A stretch of 64,000 bases of DNA from Quadrisphaera granulorum (GTDB taxonomy: Bacteria > Actinomycetota > Actinomycetes > Actinomycetales > Quadrisphaeraceae), in contig NZ_QGDQ01000003.1 of the NCBI RefSeq assembly GCF_003149145.1, forward strand, positions 124,001 to 188,000. The letters run 5' to 3'. The notes beneath the pieces are model-generated. The model was not told the origin of the DNA. It ran no database searches and saw only the letters and a program-made list of their open reading frames with translations. Shown here in pieces: positions 1 through 8,507 of this stretch (position 1 is its first letter; the number at the start of each line of letters is the position of its first letter). The translations under genes and the position numbers were made by a program.

Positions 1-598
1 CGGCCCCGGCGCGGCGCAGGGCCTCCGGCCCGACGCTCCAGGCGGCTCCATGGGCGCAGTCGACGACGACGCGCAGCCCGTCCAGCCGGTGCGGGAGCGT
101 GGAGAGCAGGTGCTCCACGTACTGCCCGCCGGCGCCGACGTCGGAGGTCACCCGTCCGACGTCGGCGCCCGTGGGGCGCGCCCACGGCTCACGCAGGCGC
201 GCCTCGATGGCGTCCTCCACCTCGTCGGGCAGCTTGTGGCCGCCGCGGGCGAAGAACTTGATGCCGTTGTCCGGCATCGGGTTGTGGGAGGCGGACAGGA
301 CCACCCCGAGGTCGGCGCCGGTGGCCGTCACGACGTGGGCGATCCCCGGCGTCGGCAGGACCCCCACGTCGGAGACGTCCACGCCGGCGCTGGCGAGCCC
401 GGCGACGACCGCCGCGGAGAGGAACTCTCCCGACGCCCGCGGGTCCCGGCCCACGACGGCGCGCGGACGGTGCCCGCTGAAGACGCCGGCGTCACCGAGA
501 ACGTGCGCCGCAGCGACCGAGAGGTCGAGGGCGAGTTCCGCTGTGACGTCGACGTTCGCGAGACCGCGCACGCCGTCGGTGCCGAAGTAGCGACCCAT
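1..598 (-). CDS. glmM: Phosphoglucosamine mutase GlmM, partial (N-terminal part)
   Basis: This enzyme converts glucosamine-6-phosphate to glucosamine-1-phosphate on the way to UDP-GlcNAc and peptidoglycan. About 199 N-terminal residues are visible, beginning [12 protein letters not shown], with the phosphohexomutase active-site loop SASHNP (phospho-accepting Ser near residue 104). The rest runs off the left edge. The ATG at 598 has an AGAGG ribosome binding site and lies 53 nt after the rpsI stop, so it is probably the last visible gene of a rplM-rpsI-glmM unit, an order common in actinobacteria. Confidence 0.95.
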   Translation of the reverse strand, partial: MGRYFGTDGVRGLANVDVTAELALDLSVAAAHVLGDAGVFSGHRPRAVVGRDPRASGEFLSAAVVAGLASAGVDVSDVGVLPTPGIAHVVTATGADLGVVLSASHNPMPDNGIKFFARGGHKLPDEVEDAIEARLREPWARPTGADVGRVTSDVGAGGQYVEHLLSTLPHRLDGLRVVVDCAHGAAWSVGPEALRRAGA

Positions 599-651
599 GT
601 GTCAGCCTCTGCTTCTCGTGCTGCGGGGAAGGCGCAGCCCGATGAGCAGGG

Positions 652-1155
652 TCAGCGCTTGCTGTACTGAGGAGCCTTGCGGGCCTTCTTGAGGCCGGCC
701 TTCTTGCGCTCCTTGATCCTCGCGTCGCGGCTGAGGAAGCCGGCCTTCTTGAGGGAGGGGCGGTTGGCTTCGACGTCGATGCCGTTGAGCGCACGGGCGA
801 TGCCCAGGCGCAGCGCACCGGCCTGGCCGGAGACGCCGCCGCCGTCGATGCGGGCGATGACGTCGAAGCGGCCCTCGACCTCGGTGACGCGGAAGGGCTC
901 GTTCACCATCTGCTGGTGGACCTTGTTCGGGAAGTACGACTCAAGGTCGCGCCCGTTGATGGTCCACTGCCCGGAGCCCGGCACGAGGCGGACACGAGCG
1001 ACGGCCTCCTTGCGGCGACCCGTGGCGCCGCCGGGGGCGGTGATGCTGGCACCGCCACCGGCAGGGCCGGTGCTGGTGGTGGAGTAGCTGCTCAGCTCCT
1101 CCTCGTCGTAGCCGTCCTCGAGGGGGGCGTCGACGGGAGCGGTGTCGGTGCTCAA
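652..1155 (-). CDS. rpsI: Ribosomal protein uS9
   Basis: Small-subunit protein whose C-terminal tail reaches the P-site tRNA; the expected ending KAPQYSKR is present. At 167 residues it is longer than the usual ~130 because of an acidic, Ser/Thr/Gly-rich N-terminal extension of about 45 residues before [12 protein letters not shown]. The start is a TTG preceded by a strong AGGAGG about 8 nt upstream. It follows rplM by 19 nt, the standard rplM-rpsI pair. Confidence 0.96.
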   Translation of the reverse strand: MSTDTAPVDAPLEDGYDEEELSSYSTTSTGPAGGGASITAPGGATGRRKEAVARVRLVPGSGQWTINGRDLESYFPNKVHQQMVNEPFRVTEVEGRFDVIARIDGGGVSGQAGALRLGIARALNGIDVEANRPSLKKAGFLSRDARIKERKKAGLKKARKAPQYSKR

Positions 1156-1174
1156 CGGAAGTCCTCCTGCGCGC

Positions 1175-1618
1175 TTACTGCGCGACCTGGGTCAGGGTGT
1201 ACGGCGTGGGCTTCTGGGCGGCGTGGGGGTGCTCAGGGCCCGCGTAGACCTTGAGCTTGCCGAGGACCTCGCGACCCAGGGAGTTCTTGGGGATCATGCC
1301 GCGCACGGCGCGCTCGATGGCGCGCTCGGGGTCGCGGGCGAGGAGGTCGGTGTACCGCTCCGACTTCAGACCGCCCGGGTAGCCGGAGTGGCGGTAGACC
1401 CGCTTCTGCTCCGACTTGCTGCCCGTGAGGACCACCTTGTCGGCGTTGATGATGATGACGAAGTCACCGGTGTCGACGTGCGGCGCGAACACGGGCTTGT
1501 GCTTGCCGCGCAGCAGACGCGCGGTCTGGCTGGCCAGACGGCCCAGGACGACGTCCGAGGCGTCGATGACGTGCCAGGCGCGGTCGACTTCGCCGGGCTT
1601 GGGGGTGTACGTGCGCAC
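1175..1618 (-). CDS. rplM: Ribosomal protein uL13
   Basis: Early-assembling large-subunit protein of 147 residues, the normal length. Family motifs HSGYPGG (near 77-83) and [13 protein letters not shown] (105-117) are present. I chose the GTG at 1618, which gives the usual [10 protein letters not shown] start and has GAAGG upstream, over the longer in-frame ATG at 1720, whose extra 34 residues look like untranslated leader. It heads the rplM-rpsI-glmM unit, with its promoter about 130 nt upstream. Confidence 0.96.
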   Translation of the reverse strand: MRTYTPKPGEVDRAWHVIDASDVVLGRLASQTARLLRGKHKPVFAPHVDTGDFVIIINADKVVLTGSKSEQKRVYRHSGYPGGLKSERYTDLLARDPERAIERAVRGMIPKNSLGREVLGKLKVYAGPEHPHAAQKPTPYTLTQVAQ

Positions 1619-1747
1619 GCTCGGACCTTCGCTCTGTGGACAGTGGTTCAGGGGGTGGTGCTGGGTACTGCTCGGGGGTGCTGTTCGACGACCTGTGCCG
1701 CAGGTGTGCCCACCGTTCACGGCGACGTCGAACGCACGACGGCCAGC

Positions 1748-1777
1748 AGACTACTCGGCGTCGCGGCGGCAGGTCAA
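1748..1777 (-). promoter_or_regulatory. Promoter for rplM-rpsI-glmM
   Basis: On the minus strand TTGACC (1777-1772) is followed after exactly 18 nt by TAGTCT (1753-1748). This is a near-consensus vegetative promoter and leaves a leader of roughly 120 nt before rplM. The -10 hexamer is identical to that of the rpsL promoter in this window. Confidence 0.7.
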
Positions 1778-1830
1778 AACGCGGGCTCGCTGGCAGGCCA
1801 GCCCCCGGTCAGCCCCCGGTCAGTCCCCGG

Positions 1831-2298
1831 TCAGCCGCGGTCGGGGCCGTCGGGCACGACGTGCACCGCGGCTTCCTCGGCGGAGGCAGCTCCCCCGTCG
1901 ATGCCCGCGTCACTCGCCACGGCACTCTTCTCGCGGTCCTCCGAGGCGCCCTGGTCGGGCTCCACGAGCCGCCCGGCGCGCAGGTCGCCAACCTCGTCGT
2001 CGAGCAGTTCCCCGTCGAGGTCGCCGTCCGCCGGTTGGTCGGCCGGTAGGTCGCCGTCGTCGGCGGAGCCGTCCAGCACCAGGGAGGCCGACGGGTCGGG
2101 CTCCTCTTCCGCCAGGCGCTCCTCGAGGGATTCCCCGGCCAGCTCCTCGTCGGCGGTGAGGCCGTAGCGCCCGACGTGGACCTCGCGCTCGCGCGGGGAG
2201 TGGCCCTCGTCCAGCAGCTCGCTGGCGTAGGCGTCGTCCTCGGTGTCCGCCATCGCGGTCACGGGGTCCTGCTCGGGCGCGGCGCCGGGGGTACTCAT
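1831..2298 (-). CDS. DUF5709-like acidic protein, function unknown
   Basis: The product is 155 residues, very acidic and without membrane segments. It resembles the actinobacterial DUF5709 family from memory: an N-terminal block LLDEGHSPRER, then VGRYGLTADEELAGESLEERLAEEEPD (written here only as its ends, residues 42-68), a low-complexity D/G/L middle, and a C-terminal RAGRLVEPD...AASAEEAAVHVV. No enzymatic motif is seen. The start is uncertain: the ATG at 2298 has GGGAGG too close to it, and the ATG at 2253 would give 140 residues. It lies downstream of truA in the same direction. Confidence 0.75.
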   Translation of the reverse strand: MSTPGAAPEQDPVTAMADTEDDAYASELLDEGHSPREREVHVGRYGLTADEELAGESLEERLAEEEPDPSASLVLDGSADDGDLPADQPADGDLDGELLDDEVGDLRAGRLVEPDQGASEDREKSAVASDAGIDGGAASAEEAAVHVVPDGPDRG

Positions 2299-2359
2299 GC
2301 CTCCCGAGGCTGCCACGGGCTGTCTCGTCCGGCCCGTCGAGAGGTGCCGAGGCGGCGAC

Positions 2360-3331
2360 CTACCCCGGGAACTGCGGGAGCCGGTCGAGGGGCCCTTCGC
2401 ACCCGGCGACGTCGCGGCGCGAACGCGCCTGGGCGGCACGCTCGGCCAGCCGCTCGGGCGCCGGGTAGTCGACCTGCTCCAGCACCAGCCCGTGCGCCGG
2501 GGCGACGGTGACGCCCGGGTCGCGGCGAGCAGCGGCGAGCACCTGCGCCGGCCAGCCGACAGGGCGGCGGCCGGATCCCACTGCCAGTGCCGCGCCCACG
2601 AGTGCACGGACCATCGAGTGGCAGAACGCGTCGGCCACCACCTCGGCGACGAGCAGCCCCCCCTCCCCGGCCGGTGCCTGCGGCTCGACCCGGCGCCACC
2701 GGTACCGCAGCAGCGTGCGCGTGGTCGTGGCGCCCTCCCGGGGACGGCAGAACGCGGCGAAGTCGCGGAGGCCTTCCAGGGCGGCGCTGGCCTCGTCCAT
2801 CGCCGCCGCGTCCAGCCTGCCGCGGGCGGCGCCGGCGCGGCGGGCGTCGACGACGTCGCGCCGCCGCAGCGGGTCCACCGGGGCGGCCGCGTCGCTCAGC
2901 CGGTAGGCGTAGTGGCGCCGCAGGGCCGCGAAGCGGGCGTCGAAGCCAGGCGGGGCCTCGGAGGCACCGACGACGACGACGTCGGGCGGCAGGACGCCCG
3001 CCAGGCGCGTGACGAGGGCCTCCCCGGGGCTGCGCTGTGAACGCCCCGGAACGGCCTCCCAGGCGTCCCTGGGGACGTCGACGTGCACCACCTGGCCGCG
3101 GGCATGGACCCCTGCGTCGGTGCGCCCGGCCACGACGGTCTGCGGGGGGCCCGGCAGCCGTACCACGCGCGCCAGAGCCGCCTCCAGCTCTCCCTGCACG
3201 GTCCGCAGCCCGGGCTGGCGCGCCCACCCGGCGAAGTCGGTGCCGTCGTAGCCGAGGTCGAGGCGGATCCGTACCGGGGCCCTCGCGGAGCCCCCTCCGG
3301 GCACACTCGGAGCATCGCTCACGTCGTCCAC
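2360..3331 (-). CDS. truA: tRNA pseudouridine(38-40) synthase TruA
   Basis: Converts uridines 38-40 of the tRNA anticodon stem-loop to pseudouridine. The product is 323 residues, with the catalytic Asp about residue 72 in GRTDAGVHA, the early motif LGYDGTDFAGWARQPG, and the C-terminal FCHSMVRALVGAAL segment of the family. I chose the GTG at 3331, which has AAGG 7 nt upstream; a second in-frame GTG lies three codons later. It follows rplQ, as in many bacteria, but a hairpin separates the two. Confidence 0.93.
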   Translation of the reverse strand: MDDVSDAPSVPGGGSARAPVRIRLDLGYDGTDFAGWARQPGLRTVQGELEAALARVVRLPGPPQTVVAGRTDAGVHARGQVVHVDVPRDAWEAVPGRSQRSPGEALVTRLAGVLPPDVVVVGASEAPPGFDARFAALRRHYAYRLSDAAAPVDPLRRRDVVDARRAGAARGRLDAAAMDEASAALEGLRDFAAFCRPREGATTTRTLLRYRWRRVEPQAPAGEGGLLVAEVVADAFCHSMVRALVGAALAVGSGRRPVGWPAQVLAAARRDPGVTVAPAHGLVLEQVDYPAPERLAERAAQARSRRDVAGCEGPLDRLPQFPG

Positions 3332-3374
3332 GACTCGACCTTGCCATGAGGACGATGCCGGCCACGAAGACGAC

Positions 3375-3408
3375 GAGGGCCCCCGCACCTTCCGGTGCAG
3401 GGGCCCTC
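3375..3408 (-). terminator. Hairpin terminator after rplQ
   Basis: Arms 3375-3389 and 3394-3408 pair over 14 of 15 positions around the loop TTCC. It starts 15 nt beyond the rplQ stop. There is no T-run, as is common in high-GC actinobacteria, so its strength is uncertain. Confidence 0.6.
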
Positions 3409-3423
3409 GGGGAGCGGGGAGGC

Positions 3424-4014
3424 TCAGGCCTTGGGGGCCTCGGCGGAGCCGGCAGCGTCGTCCACCTGGGACTCGGCGGGGGTGACCGCAGTCGTCTCGC
3501 CCGCCTCGGCGGCCGGAGCGGCCTGTGCGGTCGGCTCGGTGGTCGACTCAGCGACCTCCTCCGAGGACGCCTCGGCCGCGGGAGCGGGCTGGTTGCCGCG
3601 CGCGGAGCGTGCGGTGGCGGCCTCGGCCTCGCGCACCGTGGCGGCACGCGCGGTCAGCGGCTCCATCACGAGCTCGATGACGGCCATGGGGGCCTTGTCG
3701 CCCTTGCGCGGGCCGATCTTGGTGATGCGCGTGTAGCCGCCGGGCCGCTCGGCCATGGCCGGGCCGATCTCGGTGAACAGGGCGTGCACGACGCCCTTGT
3801 CCTTGACCGTCGAGAGCACGCGACGGCGAGCCGCCAGGTCACCGCGCTTCGCGAAGGTCACCAGGCGCTCGGCCAGGGGGCGCAGGCGCTTGGCCTTGGC
3901 CTCCGTGGTCGTGATGCTGCGGTGCTCGAACAGCTGAGTGGCCAGGCCGGCGAGCAGCAGGCGCTCGTGCGCCGGGCCGCTGCCGAGCCGCGGACCCTTG
4001 GTGGGGGTGGGCAT
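3424..4014 (-). CDS. rplQ: Ribosomal protein bL17 with long C-terminal tail
   Basis: Large-subunit protein near the exit tunnel. The core begins [18 protein letters not shown] and includes [21 protein letters not shown]. The product is 196 residues against ~120 for a minimal bL17; the last ~75 residues are an Ala/Glu/Thr-rich low-complexity tail of the kind seen in actinobacteria. The ATG at 4014 has GGAGACGAG upstream. It is the last gene of the rpoA-rplQ unit. Confidence 0.95.
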   Translation of the reverse strand: MPTPTKGPRLGSGPAHERLLLAGLATQLFEHRSITTTEAKAKRLRPLAERLVTFAKRGDLAARRRVLSTVKDKGVVHALFTEIGPAMAERPGGYTRITKIGPRKGDKAPMAVIELVMEPLTARAATVREAEAATARSARGNQPAPAAEASSEEVAESTTEPTAQAAPAAEAGETTAVTPAESQVDDAAGSAEAPKA

Positions 4015-4127
4015 CTCGTCTCCAGTGATCGTCAGTCGTGCGTCGGTGCTGCCGCGCCTTCCGGACACCGCACCCAGGTGGGCCCGATGTCCGGAAGGCG
4101 CTCAGTAGGTCAGAACTGCTGGGGTCC

Positions 4128-5144
4128 TCAGTACTGCTCGGTCTCGGCGAACGCGGAGTCGTCGTCCGCGCCGTAGCTGTCGACCGCGAGCCCGGGGTCG
4201 AACCCGGGCGGGCTGTCCTTGAGCTGCAGGCCCATGCCCTGCAGCTTGACCTTGACCTCGTCGATGGACTTCGCGCCGAAGTTGCGGATGTCCATGAGGT
4301 CTGCCTCGCTGCGCGCGGTGAGCTCACCCACGGTGTGGATGCCCTCGCGCTTGAGGCAGTTGTAGGAGCGGACCGTGAGCTCGAGCTCCTCGATCGGCAG
4401 CGCCAGGTCGGCCGCCAGGGCGGCGTCCGACGGCGACGGGCCGATGTCGATGCCCTCGGCCTCGACGTTGAGCTCGCGGGCCAGGCCGAAGAGCTCCATG
4501 AGGGTCTTACCGGCGCTGGCCATCGCGTCGCGCGGACGCGTGGACGGCTTGGTCTCGACGTCGACGACCAGGCGGTCGAAGTCGGTGCGCTGCTCGACGC
4601 GGGTCGCCTCGACCTTGTAGGTCACCTTGAGGACCGGCGAGTAGATCGAGTCGACCGGGATCCGGCCGATCTCGGCGTCGGCGTCCTTGTTCTGAGCCGC
4701 CGAGACGTAACCACGGCCGCGCTCGACGGTCAGCTCGACCTCGAGGCGGGCAGTCTCGTCCAGCGTGGCGAGCTCCAGCTCGGGGTTGTGCACCTCGACG
4801 CCGGCCGGCGGGGCGATGTCAGCCGCGGTCACGACGCCCGGGCCCTGCTTGCGCAGGTACATCACCACGGGCTCGTCGTGCTCGCTGGAGACGACGAGGC
4901 CCTTGATCCCGAGGATGAGCTCGGTCACGTCCTCCTTGACGCCCGGCACCGTGGAGAACTCGTGGAGCACGCCGTCGATGCGGATGCTCGTCACGGCCGC
5001 GCCCGGGATGGACGACAGCAGGGTGCGGCGCAGCGAGTTGCCGAGGGTGTAGCCGAATCCGGGCTCGAGCGGCTCGATGATGAACCGGGAGCGGTGCTCG
5101 GCGATCGGCTCCTCGAGGAGCGTGGGGCGCTGTGCGATGAGCAC
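4128..5144 (-). CDS. rpoA: RNA polymerase alpha subunit
   Basis: Assembles the RNA polymerase core and contacts activators and UP elements. At 338 residues it has the usual length. The N-terminal dimerisation domain includes [19 protein letters not shown], and the C-terminal domain (about 250-315) has [17 protein letters not shown] and [13 protein letters not shown]. The start is GTG with AGGAAGG upstream. A 13-bp hairpin lies between rpsK and this gene, and rpsD, which often sits here, is missing. Confidence 0.97.
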   Translation of the reverse strand: MLIAQRPTLLEEPIAEHRSRFIIEPLEPGFGYTLGNSLRRTLLSSIPGAAVTSIRIDGVLHEFSTVPGVKEDVTELILGIKGLVVSSEHDEPVVMYLRKQGPGVVTAADIAPPAGVEVHNPELELATLDETARLEVELTVERGRGYVSAAQNKDADAEIGRIPVDSIYSPVLKVTYKVEATRVEQRTDFDRLVVDVETKPSTRPRDAMASAGKTLMELFGLARELNVEAEGIDIGPSPSDAALAADLALPIEELELTVRSYNCLKREGIHTVGELTARSEADLMDIRNFGAKSIDEVKVKLQGMGLQLKDSPPGFDPGLAVDSYGADDDSAFAETEQY

Positions 5145-5246
5145 GGGTGGTTGCCTTCCTGCCGGGGGTCCGCCATATGACCCCGCGGCGCACGGTCACC
5201 CCGGGCGGCGTCGGTCTGCCGCTCGGGGGGTGGAGCTGGTGGAGCT

Positions 5247-5276
5247 GACCCGGTGGTGCCGGAGCACCACCGGGTC
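5247..5276 (-). terminator. Hairpin after rpsK
   Basis: A perfect 13-bp stem (5247-5259 with 5264-5276) around the tetraloop CGGA begins 8 nt after the rpsK stop and about 100 nt before rpoA. It may end the infA-rpsK unit, attenuate it, or mark an RNA processing point. Confidence 0.55.
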
Positions 5277-5284
5277 GGGGAAAG

Positions 5285-5698
5285 TCAGACGCGGCGACGC
5301 TTCGGGGGGCGCGTGCCGTTGTGGGGGACCGGGGTGACGTCGGAGATCTGCCCGACCTCGAGGCCGGTGGCCTGCAGCGAGCGGATCGCGGTCTCGCGGC
5401 CCGAGCCCGGGCCCTTGACGAAGACGTCGACCTTGCGCATGCCGTGCTCCTGGGCGCGGCGGGCGGCGGCCTCGGCGGCCATCTGCGCGGCGAAGGGGGT
5501 CGACTTGCGCGAGCCCTTGAAGCCGACCTGGCCGGCAGAGGCCCACGAGATCACAGCGCCCGAGGGGTCGGTGATCGAGACGATGGTGTTGTTGAAGGTG
5601 CTCTTGATGTGCGCCTGGCCGACGGTGACGTTCTTCCGCTCCTTGCGGCGCGGGCGGCGGGCGGCGCCGGCAGCGGCGCGACGGGTCTGGGGGGGCAT
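5285..5698 (-). CDS. rpsK: Ribosomal protein uS11
   Basis: Platform protein of the small subunit; 137 residues, normal for actinobacteria. The motifs [21 protein letters not shown] and [14 protein letters not shown] (about 95-108) and the basic end RPPKRRRV are typical. It follows rpsM by 116 nt and is followed by a hairpin. Confidence 0.97.
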   Translation of the reverse strand: MPPQTRRAAAGAARRPRRKERKNVTVGQAHIKSTFNNTIVSITDPSGAVISWASAGQVGFKGSRKSTPFAAQMAAEAAARRAQEHGMRKVDVFVKGPGSGRETAIRSLQATGLEVGQISDVTPVPHNGTRPPKRRRV

Positions 5699-5814
5699 GG
5701 CTGTTCTCCTGGGTCCGAGGGTCTCGTGTGCGGCGGGCCGCGGGGGCCGTGGGGCGGCTGGGCAGGCGCTGTGCTGGTCCCGTCGTCCGGGGGCAGGCGC
5801 CGCTCAGCCGCGCG

Positions 5815-6195
5815 TCACTTGCGCCCGGCCTTCTTCTTGCCGGCGACCGTGCGCTTCGGGCCCTTACGGGTACGCGCGTTGGTCTTGGTGCGCTGGCCGC
5901 GCACGGGCAGGCCGCGACGGTGCCGCAGGCCCTCGTAGGTGCCGATCTCCACCTTGCGGCGGATGTCGGCGGCGACCTCGCGGCGCAGGTCGCCCTCGAC
6001 CCGGAAGTTCGCCTCGATGTACTCGCGCAGTGCGACCTGCTCGGGCTCGCCGAGGTCGCGGACGCGGACGTCGCCGCTGATACCGGTGGCCGCGAGCACC
6101 TCGTGCGCGCGGGTCCGGCCGATGCCGAAGATGTAGGTGAGCGCAACCTCGAGCCGCTTCTCGCGGGGGAGGTCGACGCCGACAATGCGTGCCAC
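5815..6195 (-). CDS. rpsM: Ribosomal protein uS13
   Basis: Small-subunit head protein that forms bridges to the large subunit; 126 residues with a basic C-terminus. [14 protein letters not shown] and [20 protein letters not shown] are diagnostic. The GTG at 6195 gives the conserved start [14 protein letters not shown] and has AGGA at good spacing; the ATG at 6213 adds six residues but has no binding site. The 214-nt spacer to rpmJ contains small hairpins, such as 6255-6274. Confidence 0.95.
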   Translation of the reverse strand: MARIVGVDLPREKRLEVALTYIFGIGRTRAHEVLAATGISGDVRVRDLGEPEQVALREYIEANFRVEGDLRREVAADIRRKVEIGTYEGLRHRRGLPVRGQRTKTNARTRKGPKRTVAGKKKAGRK

Positions 6196-6409
6196 TGCTG
6201 TCCTGTCCGTCATCCGGAGGTCTGGGGCAGTCCCACCCCGCCGGGGTGGCGGGTCCCCGGCCTCCGGGCCGGGGGTGTCGGCCCGTGGTGGGCCGTGGAC
6301 TGCTCTTCGTGCGGTGCGTGTGCGTGGAGCCGTGCTGCGTGGTGCTGACGGGTCATGTGACCCGGGTGGTGCTGGCTGCCCCCAGGGGGACCGGCCCGTG
6401 AGGCTCTGC

Positions 6410-6523
6410 TCAGCCCTGGCGCTGCTTGTGGCGCAGGTTCTCGCAGATGACCATCACGCGTCCGTGCCGGCGGATCACCTTGCACTTGTCGCAGATCTGC
6501 TTGACGCTCGGCTTGACCTTCAT
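6410..6523 (-). CDS. rpmJ: Ribosomal protein bL36, zinc-binding form
   Basis: A 37-residue protein beginning [20 protein letters not shown]. Cys11, Cys14 and Cys27 with the following His keep the zinc-ribbon form of bL36. It sits between infA and rpsM, the usual place in the alpha region. Confidence 0.96.
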   Translation of the reverse strand: MKVKPSVKQICDKCKVIRRHGRVMVICENLRHKQRQG

Positions 6524-6584
6524 GATCGTCCTGTCGTGCGGGTGGCGGCTGCGGGGTCGAGCTGCTGACCGGTGGGTCAGCAGC

Positions 6585-6806
6585 TCACTTGTAGCGGTAG
6601 ACGATGCGACCGCGGGAGAGGTCGTAGGGGCTGAGCTCCACGACCACGCGGTCCTCCGGGAGGATGCGGATGTAGTGCTGCCGCATCTTTCCCGAGATGT
6701 GCGCGAGCACCTTGTGGCCGTTCGAGAGCTCCACGCGGAACATGGCGTTCGGCAGAGCCTCGACCACCGCGCCCTCGATCTCGATGACGCCGTCCTTCTT
6801 GGGCAT
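6585..6806 (-). CDS. infA: Translation initiation factor IF-1
   Basis: Binds the 30S A site during initiation. It is 73 residues with an OB fold ([33 protein letters not shown]-like segment reading LPEDRV), the normal size. The start is ATG. It leads the infA-rpmJ-rpsM-rpsK group, and its leader carries two hairpins. Confidence 0.97.
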   Translation of the reverse strand: MPKKDGVIEIEGAVVEALPNAMFRVELSNGHKVLAHISGKMRQHYIRILPEDRVVVELSPYDLSRGRIVYRYK

Positions 6807-6822
6807 GTCCTCCGCTCACCGA

Positions 6823-6886
6823 CCGGTGGCACTCTCGCGCCACCGGCCCTTGCAACTGGTCGTCGTCCGGCCGTGAGGGCCGGACG
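6823..6886 (-). promoter_or_regulatory. Structured infA leader with two hairpins
   Basis: Two perfect stems lie in the infA leader: 6823-6830 with 6839-6846 (8 bp, 8-nt loop) and 6864-6872 with 6878-6886 (9 bp, 5-nt loop). The nearer one is only 16 nt from the start codon. No known riboswitch pattern is recognised. Confidence 0.4.
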
Positions 6887-6937
6887 GGCTCCCAGCGGCG
6901 TCTACCGAGAGCGGCGGACGCACGGGAGCGACCCTCC

Positions 6938-6967
6938 ATGCTAAGCCACGCCGGCACCCACGGTGAA
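6938..6967 (-). promoter_or_regulatory. Candidate infA promoter
   Basis: TTCACC (6967-6962) and TAGCAT (6943-6938) are 18 nt apart on the minus strand, downstream of the map stop and about 130 nt before infA. The -10 fits TANNNT; the -35 is weak. Confidence 0.4.
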
Positions 6968-6989
6968 ATCGCCCCGAGCCAGACGAGTT

Positions 6990-7844
6990 TCAGACGAGCG
7001 GCGCCACCTCGACGCCGCGTGCCGCGAGCTCGGCCGCGCCGCCGTCCTCAGCCGTGAGGACCCAGGCCCCGCGCTCCCCCAGGGCCACCGTGTGCTCCCA
7101 GTGGGCGGCCGTGCTGCCATCTGTGGTGACCACGGTCCAGCCGTCCTCGAGGACGTCCGTGTCGGCCTCGCCGCGCACGAGCATGGGCTCTACGGCGACG
7201 CACAGCCCCGGACGCAGCTTCGGTCCGCGCGCGCGGCTGCGGTGGTTGAGGACCTCCGGCGCCTGGTGCATCGCCGTGCCGATGCCGTGGCCGACGTACC
7301 CGTCGACGATCCCGAGCGGCGCTCCCCCCGCAGCGGCGGTGCGCTCCACGAAGCCCTCCACCGCGTCACCGACCACGCCCAGCCGCTGCCGCGTCGCCAG
7401 GCCGCGCGCCAGGGCCGCGATGCCCTCCCACATCGCGCAGCGGGTCGTCTCGACGAGGGCCGCGTCAGCAGGGTCGTGGTCCTCTGGGTCGCCGACCAGG
7501 ACCGAGAAGGCCGCGTCGCCGTGCCACCCATCGACGACGGCGCCGCAGTCGACGCTGAGCAGGTCGCCCGGGACGAGCGCGCGGTCACCGGGGATGCCGT
7601 GCACGACTTCAGCCCCCACCGAGGTGCACAGCGTGCGCGGGTAGCCGTGGTAGCCGAGGAACGAGGGCACGGCGCCGGCGTCGCGGATGACCGCAGCGGC
7701 CACGTCGTCCAGGTCGGCGGTGGTCACGCCCGGCCGCACGGCCGCGCGCACCGAAGCCAGCGCCTGTGCGACGACGAGCCCCGCACGCCGCATCACCAGC
7801 ACCTGCTCGGGGCTCTTGTACTCGATCCGCTCGCGCCCGAGCAC
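6990..7844 (-). CDS. map: Methionine aminopeptidase, type I
   Basis: Removes the initiator methionine from nascent proteins. The 284-residue product has the pita-bread fold and all expected metal ligands: Asp in SVDCG, Asp in HGDAAFS, His in GHGIG, Glu in VAVEPML and Glu in WEHTVAL. The start is GTG with GGGAG about 10 nt upstream. It follows adk by 15 nt in the secY-adk-map unit. Confidence 0.96.
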   Translation of the reverse strand: MLGRERIEYKSPEQVLVMRRAGLVVAQALASVRAAVRPGVTTADLDDVAAAVIRDAGAVPSFLGYHGYPRTLCTSVGAEVVHGIPGDRALVPGDLLSVDCGAVVDGWHGDAAFSVLVGDPEDHDPADAALVETTRCAMWEGIAALARGLATRQRLGVVGDAVEGFVERTAAAGGAPLGIVDGYVGHGIGTAMHQAPEVLNHRSRARGPKLRPGLCVAVEPMLVRGEADTDVLEDGWTVVTTDGSTAAHWEHTVALGERGAWVLTAEDGGAAELAARGVEVAPLV

Positions 7845-7859
7845 CGAAACGCTCCCGCC

Positions 7860-8507
7860 TCAGGCGCCGGCTGCGGCGGCGCCGCCAAGGCCGTCACCGG
7901 CGCTCAGGAGCGCGGTGACGATGCGCTGCTGCACGTCCTGGACGCTGCCAACGCCGTCCACGGTGACCAGCAGGCCCCGGGAGGCGTAGGCGGCGGCCAG
8001 GGGAGCGGTCTGCTCGGCGTAGACCTCGAGCCGGCGGCGGACGACGTCCTCGGTGTCGTCGCTGCGACCCTGCTCGCTGGCGCGCTTGAGGAGGCGGGCG
8101 ACGACGATGTCGACGTCCGCGGTGATCTCCAGGACGGCGTCCAGGCCGGTGCCGTGCGCCGCGAGCACCTCGTCGAGGGTGCGCACCTGGGCGGTGGTCC
8201 GGGGGTAGCCGTCCAGGAGGAAGCCCGTGGCGGCGTCGGGCTCGGCGAGGCGGTCGGCGACCATCCGGTTGGTCAGCTCGTCGGGTACGTACTCGCCGGC
8301 GTCCATGTAGCGCTGTGCCTCGCGGCCCAGCGGGGTTCCGGCCGCCTTGTTGGCGCGAAAGATGTCACCGGTGGAGATGGCGGGGACGCCCAGACGCTGG
8401 GCCAGGAGCGCCGCCTGGGTGCCCTTGCCTGCGCCAGGCGGGCCGAGCAGGACGACACGCGAGGGCGCGGCGGTCGCGGGAGTGCGGACGTCAGAGCTGT
8501 TGGTCAA
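7860..8507 (-). CDS. adk: Adenylate kinase
   Basis: Interconverts ATP + AMP and 2 ADP. The P-loop GPPGAGKGT is at residues 22-30, followed by the AMP-binding TGDIFRAN and DGYPRTTAQ; the LID is short and has no zinc cysteines. The product is 215 residues including about 16 extra N-terminal residues. The start is a TTG overlapping the secY stop (TTGA, 4 nt) with GAGGGG upstream, which indicates translational coupling. Confidence 0.95.
   Translation of the reverse strand: MTNSSDVRTPATAAPSRVVLLGPPGAGKGTQAALLAQRLGVPAISTGDIFRANKAAGTPLGREAQRYMDAGEYVPDELTNRMVADRLAEPDAATGFLLDGYPRTTAQVRTLDEVLAAHGTGLDAVLEITADVDIVVARLLKRASEQGRSDDTEDVVRRRLEVYAEQTAPLAAAYASRGLLVTVDGVGSVQDVQQRIVTALLSAGDGLGGAAAAGA

Noticed and set aside
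1619-1720. N-terminal extension of uL13 from the ATG at 1720
   Set aside because: The added residues are His/Pro-rich and not family-like, and the GTG at 1618 has a good binding site.
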